17,770 nt of DNA, taken from NCBI GenBank assembly GCA_025765595.1, contig JAIVFH010000484.1, forward strand, positions 1-17,770, written 5' to 3'. The notes below the pieces were generated by a model that had not been told where the DNA came from, ran no database searches, and saw only the letters and a list, made by a program, of their open reading frames with translations. The position numbers were made by a program, and so were the translations under genes. The DNA is from Obelidium mucronatum. Taxonomy: Eukaryota; Chytridiomycota; Chytridiomycetes; Chytridiales; Chytriomycetaceae. Positions 1-8,153 of this stretch are shown in pieces. Every line of letters begins with the position of its first letter. Position 1 is the stretch's first letter.

Positions 1-1357
1 AAAGTAGTCATTGTCAGGCTGCTTGTGCAAGGTGCCGAGTTCCATGGCTTGTGGGGTATCACCACGTAATGGAACAAAAGACTTTTCGGAACTGAAAGCA
101 CCACCGCCGTTGGGGATATGGTTGGAGTTGGTGTTCGAGATTCGGCGGCGACGGGAAACAACGAATCCAATGACGGCAATAAGCAAGAGAGCTGCGACTC
201 CTCCTGCAATTCCTCCAATCATTGCCATAGTTTGGACTCCTTCCTCCACTGTTCTTGCTTTGGGTTCCACTAATCACACCAGAAGACGATGATCCTCCAC
301 CAGAAGTGCCTGATGAAGGTCTCGCGATTGTGCCAGTTTGACCACCACTGTTTCCAGAGGATCCACTGCCATCACTTCCACTAGCACCGCCCAGCCGCCA
401 CTTCCACTTCCGCTTCCACTGCCACTGCCATTCGATGATACTCTCGCCTTATTCACACAATCACTAGCAGAGTTATAAACAGAAGTTACTCTTTGTAGCA
501 CCACTACAATCACCACTGCCATAAACAGAAATCGTAGCAGCCCCATTTGATTCAACCGACACTCTCCTCGACTCGGTACCATCTGCGGCCATCACTTGAC
601 AAACATTGACCACCACAAACTCGAGTGAATCTGGAGCATTGCAAGCACGATCCAAGTAGTAAGTCACAGTGACATAGGAAGCAGATTGGAAGAGAGACAG
701 TTCTGAATCAATGTTGAGGGTGGAGGGGCATTTCTCTACAGTGTTGATGAGACCGTTTGCGACACAAGAAGCGCCGGAGGGAGTGCACTGGTACGAGTTG
801 TATGCGTACTTGATTGAGCTTGCGGGGCCGCCCGATGAAGCGCAAGCGGCGGAGGGGTAAGCAATGGTCTGGTGGTACCCGTGGTCGTTGAGCAGCGCCA
901 CGCACTGGGTGGATATTTGCGCCGTGGAGACCAAGTTGTCTGGGTTGCAGTAGTCGTCCATGAAGAAGGAGCGGAAGAATGCGTTCGACAGTGGGTCGCG
1001 CGTGACCACTTCTGATTTGTAAGCCGCGCCGCCTGGCGCTGGCAGCTTGCTTGGGTTCCACGTGCAGCTGCGGACGCGCAGCTCGGAGAACGCCGCAAAG
1101 CCGCCGCCGCCGCCGCACGCGCCGAGCAGCGCGCGCGCCTCGAGCGTCCCGCCGAAGAAGTCGCCGCCGAGCGTCGCAACGGCGCCCGCCGCGACGCACC
1201 CCGTCCGCATGTCCCACACGCCCGCCTGGAACGCCTGGCAGTGGGCGACGCCCGGCGCCGGCAGACACGCCGCCTCAGTCGGCGCAAAGTCAAGCCGCAC
1301 GAGGTCGCGGCACGGCGCCGCCGAGTAGATGGCCTTGTACGTGTAGAACTCTGCCAT
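1..1357 (-). CDS. Cys-rich type I membrane protein, 3' end cut by the window
   Basis: Family not recognised. From the ATG at 1357 an open frame runs to a TAA at 473-475. It encodes a Cys-rich ectodomain with repeated Y-x(5)-Y-x(3-5)-C patterns, as in FYTYKAIYSAAPC and SYVTVTYYLDRAC. Downstream, 269-1 encodes a transmembrane helix (MAMIGGIAGGVAALLLIAVI), an Arg-rich stop-transfer (SRRRR) and a cytoplasmic tail open to the window edge. The two parts are in different frames. One explanation is a single 220-nt GT-AG intron (489-270), which joins the frames exactly. The other is about three 1-nt shifts, because 270-490 also encodes Gly/Ser-rich linker sequence in two alternating frames, like the linker of the neighbour at 1564. 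No signal peptide follows this ATG; an AAACAG just upstream could be a 3' splice site for a missing first exon. Confidence 0.6.
1040..1340. other. GC-rich patch inside a coding region
   Basis: About 300 bp within the ectodomain of the first gene are strikingly rich in G and C, with long GCC/GCG runs, while sequence on both sides is near-balanced to AT-rich. The frame stays open across it and encodes Ala/Gly-rich sequence, including a run of five Gly. Judged by eye, not computed. Confidence 0.6.
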
Positions 1358-1509
1358 TTCTTTCTGTTTCAAAGTGCGATAAATTGATGCTGTTGACACA
1401 GCCACTTTTCGGTGGGCTTGTGCGGAAAAAATTTAATCAAATATTGAATTTCACTTTGATTCTGACTATAGTTTTTATCGTAGAAGCAAGTATCCCCATA
1501 GTGTATAAC

Positions 1510-1515
1510 TTTATT
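1510..1515 (-). terminator. AATAAA polyadenylation signal
   Basis: A canonical AATAAA reads on the minus strand about 48 nt downstream of the stop at 1564. This is a good position for 3' end formation of the 1564-2526 gene, and it lies before the ATG of the next minus-strand gene at 1357. Confidence 0.5.
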
Positions 1516-1562
1516 CAATTCAAGTTCAATTCAATAACAGTTCAATTTCAATTTCAATTAGT
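1511..1562. repeat. Degenerate TTGAA/TTCAA short-unit repeat
   Basis: About 50 bp just after the stop codon of the 1564-2526 gene are built from repeats of TTCAAT and related hexamers. The stretch is low-complexity, AT-rich and non-coding, and probably lies in the 3' UTR of that gene. Confidence 0.5.
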
Positions 1563-1563
1563 T

Positions 1564-2526
1564 CTATCCGGAACTGCCCTTTGGAGGAAATGACCCGTAT
1601 GTGCTGGTGTTGCCAGCCTGCTGGTTCAGAGGCACTGGCCCGTACTCATGTCGCATGAGTTCTCTCTCCTCGTAAGGAGCAGGCGCGACAACCACCCGTT
1701 TTCCTTCAGGTCTTGCAACAGTTGGCAGCTCAGTATACCCCAGAATATATCTCCATGTTTGAACACGCATGAAACAAGACCAAACGCAACATACTGCCAA
1801 AACAACCAACAGACCCGCACCCAACAACCAATACGTCAATTGATTCCCGTTTGTATTGCTGCTGCTACTGCTGCTGCTGCTACTGTTCGCATCGGAGCTG
1901 CCGCTGCCGACACTTCCACCACCACCAACACTGGTAGGAATCAAATTTTCATTCATGGCCTTGAACTCAGCCTCCGAAGGAAACCTGAACTTGCCATCCA
2001 ACGCCACATTGTACTTTGTAAGACAATACATTCGAAGTGAAGCCGGATCGGAATAATACAAACTCGATACAAGGAACTGTTCACCGCATGCTTGCTGGTA
2101 CCAATTCAATCCATCCATTACTTGCTGTGTGCAATCGTTTCCTCCTTTCGCAAATGAAACTGCGTTTGTGTATGCTGTATTCCCTGCACTGCAATACGAT
2201 TGGTTGATAAGAGCGACAGTAGGTTTTACAGCAACACCACCAGTGGCGGTGGCAGCTTTTTCATCCAATTGAACCTTGTGCTTCGCCAAACAGTAGTAAT
2301 AAAACGTTGTTGGGCCGCCGTACTCGGGATCTGGTACAGACAGATCAAAACCGTACTGGGACTGGGCCTTGTTGCTGCAAGCGTTGTAATACGCTGTCAT
2401 TGTGTCATACACTGCTTGAACGCAAATGTGACCACGTCCTGTGCTGGCGGAACTGGCGGTGGCTTCTGCCAAGGCGGTCTTGTAGGGTTGGATTGTTGGG
2501 AAGCAGGTTTGGGGTGATTGTGCCAT
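1564..2526 (-). CDS. Cys-rich type I membrane protein with duplicated four-Cys module
   Basis: Family not recognised. One uninterrupted frame of 320 residues from the ATG at 2526 (MAQSPQTCFP). The ectodomain holds two tandem modules, each with four Cys: C8, C35, C50, C79 and C112, C132, C147, C168. The two central Cys of each module are exactly 15 residues apart. Each module ends in a YC-L-x-K-x(2)-V-x-L-D-x-K motif (YCLAKHKVQLDEK and YCLTKYNVALDGK). A Gly/Ser-rich linker with a nine-Ser run follows, then a transmembrane helix at about 231-253 and a roughly 65-residue cytoplasmic tail. The order matches the gene at <1-1357, so the two are probably diverged tandem relatives. No signal peptide is visible; TTTAATCAAACAG just before the ATG resembles a 3' splice site, so an upstream exon may be missing. 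Confidence 0.75.
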   Translation of the reverse strand: MAQSPQTCFPTIQPYKTALAEATASSASTGRGHICVQAVYDTMTAYYNACSNKAQSQYGFDLSVPDPEYGGPTTFYYYCLAKHKVQLDEKAATATGGVAVKPTVALINQSYCSAGNTAYTNAVSFAKGGNDCTQQVMDGLNWYQQACGEQFLVSSLYYSDPASLRMYCLTKYNVALDGKFRFPSEAEFKAMNENLIPTSVGGGGSVGSGSSDANSSSSSSSSSNTNGNQLTYWLLGAGLLVVLAVCCVWSCFMRVQTWRYILGYTELPTVARPEGKRVVVAPAPYEERELMRHEYGPVPLNQQAGNTSTYGSFPPKGSSG

Positions 2527-3352
2527 TTTCTGTTTGATTAAAAAAAGCGGCAAGAAAGTGATAAAATAAGACTATTCACTTGCAGTCATTGGTATTCCTT
2601 TTAGACACACATTCTTGAAAACTTTAAACTTGGCAGTAACACTCCAGGTTTTCTATTTAATCTTTCTTGACTCGGCGACGCGACGCTGTTTTCTTGCATC
2701 CAATAGCCCTCTTTATTTTTCGTTTGCTCCTCTAAGAGTCGATAGCAAAGTTTTTCTAAATATTTTTTTTTTCTATTTGCAATCGCGTCGCCTATTTTTC
2801 CCAATTTGGGGAATTTTGGACGAGGTTCATTGTAGGTCAGTTTTATTCTCGGTTCTCTGCCGAAACTTTGCTTCGGTGTAAACTAGAACGCATTGCTGGG
2901 CTAAATTTCTCTCTGAGGATAGGTTCATAAGGGCGTATCATGTGGCTCATTTTCACGCACTTGGATTATTTTAGTAGTGTAAGCTATTGCTCCAGACTGG
3001 ATCCGGAATGTCTAACATGACAGTCTAGCATTGCACTTGAATAACAAAAGTCCTACTCCGTGGACGGTGGGGTATGCATGTTATTGTGATTTGGAACTTG
3101 CACTATGTTTTTTTCAACAGTTGGCAAATCGACCAATAAGATTTCGACAGCTTTTCCAAAAACTTCGACGAAAAAACAACCTCCTTTTCAACAAGGTACT
3201 TTGGTCATCCTCCCTTTCCATCTTCTAGGAGCAACGGTACTCTCGAGATCGGATGCAATTCCGTTGATTTGGATGCTCTCCAAATGCATGAAATACTGTT
3301 GGAGGCCAAATTACCAAATGGCTAATATAATAATTTCACGTTGGAAAACAGA
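2527..3352. other. Divergent intergenic region
   Basis: Lies between the ATG of the minus-strand membrane protein gene and the ATG of calreticulin. Short open frames occur on both strands, but none shows a protein-like composition or a motif I can support. It should hold both promoters and possibly 5' UTR exons. A possible 5' UTR intron for calreticulin runs from a GTACTT at about 3195 to the AAAACAG ending at 3351. I saw no ER-stress element of the CCAAT-N9-CCACG type. Confidence 0.4.
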
Positions 3353-4974
3353 ATGGTCAACTTGGTCAAGATTGTCTCTATCGCCCTTGCTGCGGCTCCT
3401 TTCGCTTCCACCACTGTCTACTTCAAGGAGACCTTTGACGGTTCGTTGTTGGAAATCTATAAACAAATCCAAGCAACTCAACACATTTTGAATTTCAGGA
3501 AAGGACATTCCAGCCCGATGGGTTCAATCCGAAGCGAAATCCGACTACGGAAAATTCAAAGTAACTTCGGGTAAATTCTACGCCGACAAGGAAGCCTCGC
3601 GTGGTCTCCAGACATCGCAGGATGCTCGTTTCTACTCTATTTCAGCTCCATTGGACAAGGAGTTTGATAACAAGGGAAAAGATCTTGTTCTTCAGTTTAC
3701 TGCAAAGTTTGAGCAGAACATTGGTGCGAATTGATTTTTTATTGGTCCATGTGGTGTTTTTCTCACTTCCCTCTCTTTATCAAATAGACTGCGGTGGTGG
3801 TTACATTAAGCTCCTCCCTAAATTCGATGCCAAGACCTTCAACGGAGACACTCCATACAGCATCATGTTTGGACCTGATATCTGTGGACACGACAAAAAG
3901 GTGCACGCCATTTTGAACTACAAGGACAAGAACCACTTGATCAAGAAGTCTGTGACTCCAGGATCTGACCAATTGACTCGTTGAGTAATTTTTTTCTCTT
4001 CTTCTTCTGATTCCTAATACTTTCTTTGGGCAATGAGACTGACTGACGCTTTTTTTCTTTATGCACCCACCAGACCAATACACCTTCATTCTCCACCCCG
4101 ACCAAACCTTCAAGATCCTTTTGGATGGTGAAGAGAAGGAATCTGGATCTATTTTGGACGCTTGGGATGTCTTGCCGCCAAAGAAGATCAAGGACCCAGA
4201 ATCCTCCAAGGTAAACACCCACATCCAAAAAAAAAAATTCCAAATTCAATCGTGTTTTTTTTTTATTTGTTGCTGGATGATTTTCCTTTTTTAAAATTTG
4301 AAAAACAGCCAGCTGACTGGGTCGACCAAGCCACCATCGCCGACCCAGACGACAAGAAGCCATCTGGATGGGACGACATTCCAGCCACGATTGTGGACCC
4401 AGAAGCCGAGAAGCCAGAAGACTGGGATGACGAGATGGATGGAGAATGGGAAGCCCCCAAGATTAGCAACCCGGAATACAAGGGTGAATGGAAGGCGAAG
4501 CAGATTCCTAACCCAGAGTACAAGGGACCATGGGTTCACCCAGAGATTGATAACCCAGATTACGGTTAGTCTGCTTTTTTACTTTTCGTGCTTTTGTGTT
4601 GTTTTGTTTTTTAACTCTTGGGGTTTTTTTTGTCGTTAGTCGAAGACAATGAAATCTACCACTACACTAACGCACATGTCGGTTTCGACCTGTGGCAAGT
4701 CAAGTCTGGAACCATCTTTGACAACATTATCGTGACCGACTCTATTGCTGAAGCCGAAAAGTTTGGCAAAAAGACATACAGCGACTTGAAGGACAAGGAA
4801 GTTGCTGCCAAGGAGAAGCTCGATGAGAAGGAAAAGAAGGAGGCTGAAGAGAAGGCCGAGAAGGAGAAGAAGGAGAGAGAAGCTGCTGAGGCTGAAGAGA
4901 AGGCCAAGGCTGCTGCTGAAGGTGATTCATCAGCTGATGAAGTTGAGGCTGAAGCTGAGCACGAAGAGCTTTAA
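3353..4974 (+). CDS. CALR: Calreticulin (ER lectin chaperone), C-terminal HEEL
   Basis: Six exons: 3353-3440, 3499-3723, 3788-3979, 4074-4210, 4309-4564, 4640-4974. The 1233 nt encode 410 residues with no frame break. Residues 1-19 form a signal peptide. The lectin domain contains [24 protein letters not shown] and GPDICG, with Cys106 and Cys137 placed for the conserved disulfide. The P-domain (about 203-299) has three A-type repeats (for example [17 protein letters not shown]) and three B-type repeats (for example [14 protein letters not shown]). Three B repeats and no transmembrane helix indicate calreticulin rather than calnexin. The C-terminal tail is a Lys/Glu-rich helix ending in HEEL, a variant of the HDEL/KDEL retrieval signal. 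The family binds monoglucosylated glycoproteins and calcium in the ER lumen. Introns are 58-98 nt with GTTCGT, GTGCGA, GTTGAG, GTAAAC and GTTAGT donors. Confidence 0.96.
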
Positions 4975-5054
4975 AATATATATGTTCTTATATAATTGTT
5001 CCTTTTATTATTATTGAATTGTTTTTTATGTACTTTCTCGATTCTGCGTTAAAA

Positions 5055-5739
5055 ATGATCGCCAGAAGACTATTTTCAACATCAACCTCGTCCGTACCCG
5101 TTTCCACTCTTTTGGATAAAAGGACCGAAAGCAGTTGGGACTGTCGTTGTTGAAACCATCGCTTCTTCCAAATGCTTCTGTCATCCGCGCTGATGATCCA
5201 CGACTGATTGGCTGGTTTCAACCAGCTGCTGCCTCAACTACATCGCAGCCCATACCAACAGTGACCAACTTTACTTCAAATCAGAAGTTTGAAGGTGGGC
5301 TTTTTTTTTGTTGAGATAGAAACCTGTTTCTAAACACCTGATATCCCATAAAAGACTTGTTGCATAAAGTGTTGAAGGAAAACATACATCTAGACGATGG
5401 ATGGAAAGCAATGGCGCAGAATCAAAAAGAAGGATATTTGAATATCAGCGATGTCAGAGTATTTACACCGTGGGGTCGCGTGAGGTATTTTATTTCCCCT
5501 TTTCCCAAGCGAAACACATTGCTCACAATACAAAAAAATAACAGCGATCCTGAAGATTTGTTTGGAGCTGTGTTATTGAAGGAAGGCGTTATAGTAGAGA
5601 ATTCATATCAAAAGATGGGCACACATCGGCTTGTTTCGGGGAATGGGACTGTTTCCAAGTCTCTGAATTGTTGCATGAGAAACTCGTGAAAGGAATTGGA
5701 AAACGTTCAATGATTAAATGCCGAGTACTTGATGGATAA
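5055..5739 (+). CDS. Unrecognised small protein with mitochondrial-like N-terminus, two frame breaks
   Basis: Family not firmly recognised. The ATG at 5055 opens MIARRLFSTSTSS, an Arg/Ser-rich start typical of a mitochondrial presequence. The supported exons are 5055-5294, 5355-5484 and 5545-5739, joined by two 60-nt GT-AG introns. The protein includes RADDPRLIGWFQP, FTPWGRV, DPEDLFGAVLLKEG and SELLHEKLVKGI. The frame changes twice, near the A run at 5118-5121 and near the T run at 5652-5654; each break is consistent with one base missing from the run. Without the second shift the protein stops at 5687-5689 after an unconvincing tail. The stop at 5739 lies 15 bp from the stop of the convergent F-box gene. 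It is either a recent pseudogene or contains assembly errors. Confidence 0.5.
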
Positions 5740-5754
5740 TCGTAACGTAGTCTA

Positions 5755-6860
5755 TCACGCCATTTTATTACGCCATAGTTCCCTGTCTCTCTCCGAAATA
5801 AACCGACTCAGTGTTGGATGGTTGAGAAAGAGCTGTGCTGCTTCCATATGGCCCAAGTTGAGAGCTAAACTGAGACACGTTTCATCTTCCCAATCATTGT
5901 GGAAGTATCGTTCAGGCTTGTATCGATCGTGATTTAACGCGTGCTCGACAAAGTCCTCCATCAACGGTTCATTAAATAGAACTCGGATCACTTCTGGGTG
6001 ATTTCGGTAGCACGCCACAAACAGGCAGTTTGTAAAGAGAACTCCGTCATGACGCCAGTACATTGTGTCTTCTTTTTTGGTGTCCAATTCGTAATACCAG
6101 TCCTCATGTTTCAGGCATCCAATCGGAACAATTCATGATCCATGTACGCCGTGAATAAATGGGCGATTTGATCGTCTAATGGTAGTATCGCCGCTTGTTC
6201 ATCCACTGCATTTTCAAACATACTGGGTAGAATTGCAGTCACAACTGAGGGATGGCCATTCTCACACGCCCAGTACAAACACATTCGAAGATCCAAATAC
6301 TCGATTTCCCGCCCTGCTTCAGTTCACCACCACCATCACCACACTTCTCTCGTTTCAATTCATCTTGAATAATATCCCATATCAGAAAAGAAGTGTCCAG
6401 GTTGTTGAATGCCAAAGAATGCAAGACTATCTGTGTGGCGATTTCCCGGTCACTCAGAACCGCTTCCCGAAACGCCTTGCCATCATTCCAGTCCTTCATG
6501 ATGGAGATCAAAGGATCAATGCCGTAGCATTTTTTTAGAATGGTTGGGTACAGGGAGCTTTCCATTAATCTCCATTGAGCATATGCTTTGGGCGATCCTT
6601 TGCCCTGTTTCGTAAGGACGGAAGCCCTGGGCGAAGCTGTAAAGTAAACTGATGATGCTTTTGCGTCTGAGATTCAAGGCAAGAAAGGCGTTGGGCAGAG
6701 CAGTGTAGTCCAAGTCACGACTCAAGTCTATGCGACCAAGGACGCTGTATTCGTTGATGAGAAACTCCCATCGTGGATGCGCTTTTGATAGATTGACCAA
6801 TGAAAAAGGGTCAAGATGAATCGCGATTTCGATAACGACTTCTTGGGGACAACAGTTCAT
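5755..6860 (-). CDS. F-box protein with ankyrin-like repeats, broken reading frame
   Basis: The ATG at 6860 starts MNCCPQEVVIEIAIHLDPFS, an F-box that continues through NLSKAHPRWEFL. Further on are degenerate ankyrin-like repeats: YWACENGHPSVVTAIL, FVACYRNHPEVIRVLF and LALNLGHMEAAQLFL. These parts lie in different frames. Frame changes fall near 6600-6607 (a GGG run, after FRPYETG), near 6305-6335 (a G-rich stretch) and near 6115-6125 (just before CLKHEDWYYELD). No intron of plausible length explains them. F-box proteins link substrates through Skp1 to SCF ubiquitin ligases, and the repeats would bind the substrate. Three breaks in about 1.1 kb suggest a pseudogene, unless the assembly is wrong here. 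The gene is divergent from the F-box/LRR gene across 33 bp. Confidence 0.7.
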
Positions 6861-6893
6861 GCCAAAAAAAATAATAAAATAATATTATTAATC
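6861..6893. promoter_or_regulatory. 33-bp AT-only-like divergent spacer between two F-box genes
   Basis: Only 33 bp separate the ATG of the minus-strand F-box/ankyrin gene (6858-6860) from the ATG of the plus-strand F-box/LRR gene (6894). The spacer is almost entirely A and T. Promoter elements and 5' UTRs must therefore overlap the opposite coding region, or one of the genes is not expressed. Confidence 0.5.
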
Positions 6894-8087
6894 ATGACAA
6901 CTTCTTCAGTCGCTTCCTTGTCGCATCTTCCCTCCGAAATCACAGCGCAAATCTTCTCGTGGCTTCCGCCAAACAAAGCCGCAAAACACCGAAGCCTCTC
7001 TCGAAGCTTCAACCTTCTGCTGTCAACAAAACACTTTAGCATCCAAAACACGCTCCGCTTCGTCGACCCATCAGAATCAAGCATCGCAAGCAGCAAACAG
7101 CGATGCGAAATGGAAAGCGGGACTTTTCGGCATTGGGACTTTCTTCTCTTCAGAGGGCCCTTGCACTACCAAAGTGCTTATGCGTCACACTTGATGAACC
7201 TGACTACCATTGAAGTCTTGTCGCGAGGGGAAACCAGGGACACGGACCGGACTCTATTGGACTCAACGAAGCCGCTGTGTTGGTGTTCCCACTTGCGATC
7301 CTGCAACTGACAAACCTAACAACACTCCAACTCAAATCCATCAACCTTGTTGGAGAAATACCGACCTCGATCGGAGTCTTAAAGAACCTGACGAGTCTCT
7401 CGCTGTTGAATAATTCGCTTACGGGTAGCATCCCGCCGTCGATTGGGAACTTGGGTCAGTTGGTTCGACTGGATTTGGCAATCAACCAGCTTTCCGGGCC
7501 GATTCCTCCTTGAGATTTGCGCGTTGGTCAATTTGGAGGTGTTGCATTTGGGAAATAATCAGTTGACGGGTGGGATCCCTGTTGGATTTGGGGGTTTTAG
7601 GAAGTTGAGGTGGTTGTGTTGTGAGTTGAATCAACTGTCGGGGTCTATTCCGGTAGATGTATTTAATCTCACGACATTAAGGGGAATCTTTTTGAATTCG
7701 AATAAGTTGTCGGGAAGTCTTCCAAAGGAAGTGGGGAATCTGCAGAATGCGATTTGGATTTTGTTGCATGAGAATCAATTGGATGGGAGTCTGCCTCATG
7801 AGATTGGGCGGATGCGGTCGCTTGAGAAGCTTCAATTGAACGATAATTGCTTTTCTGGGGAGATTCCTGCGGAGATTGGGGATCTGACGGGACTCTTGCA
7901 TTTGGAGTTGCAAGAGAACCAACTGACGGGTGCGATTCCTGAAGAGTTTAATCGGTTGGAAGACTTGAATCATTTGAACTTGTCGGGGAATAAGTTGTCT
8001 GGAAGACCGCCGCAGGTTATTCTGGATATGATTGAATCTGGGGTTGGGTGGTGTAATAACAACGCGGACCTGCTACTCGACTCGTGA
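6894..8087 (+). CDS. F-box protein with ten plant-type leucine-rich repeats, two frame breaks
   Basis: The ATG at 6894 is followed by an F-box (LSHLPSEITAQIFSWLPPNK). A linker containing LFRGPLHYQSAYASHLMNLT leads into ten LRRs of the L-x(2)-L-x-L-x(2)-N-x-L-x-G-x-I-P type, for example NLTSLSLLNNSLTGSIPPSI and GLLHLELQENQLTGAIPEEF. It ends GWCNNNADLLLDS. The reading frame shifts near the GGGG run at 7228-7232 and again near 7510-7511, where one extra T in CCTCCTTGAG explains the change from PIPP to EICALVNLE. There are no introns. The likely role is a substrate adaptor of an SCF ubiquitin ligase; plant-like LRRs of this type are common in chytrid genomes. It ends tail-to-tail with the RhoGEF gene, 66 bp away. 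Confidence 0.75.
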
Positions 8088-8153
8088 AAAAAATACCCTC
8101 TGATTGAATAGCGTTTGTGGTGTCTATGAATCTTCTATTAAAAATTGTTTTTC

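Noticed and set aside
1051..1593. Arg-rich plus-strand frame opposite the GC-rich patch
   Set aside because: It is a shadow of the GC-rich coding region on minus, where Cys spacing and composition support the real protein.
3105..3491. Plus-strand frame just upstream of calreticulin
   Set aside because: It runs into calreticulin exon 1 in another frame and shows no domain or biased composition.
4211..4308. Open frame through the fourth calreticulin intron
   Set aside because: The stretch is poly-A and poly-T rich with clear GTAAAC and AAACAG borders; removing it restores the KPADW P-domain repeat.
5545..5689. Alternative acceptor giving FVWSCVIEGRRYSREF in the 5055 gene
   Set aside because: It is open without a frame break, but DPEDLFGAVLLKEG in the first frame looks far more protein-like and uses a better AACAG acceptor. 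Not fully excluded.
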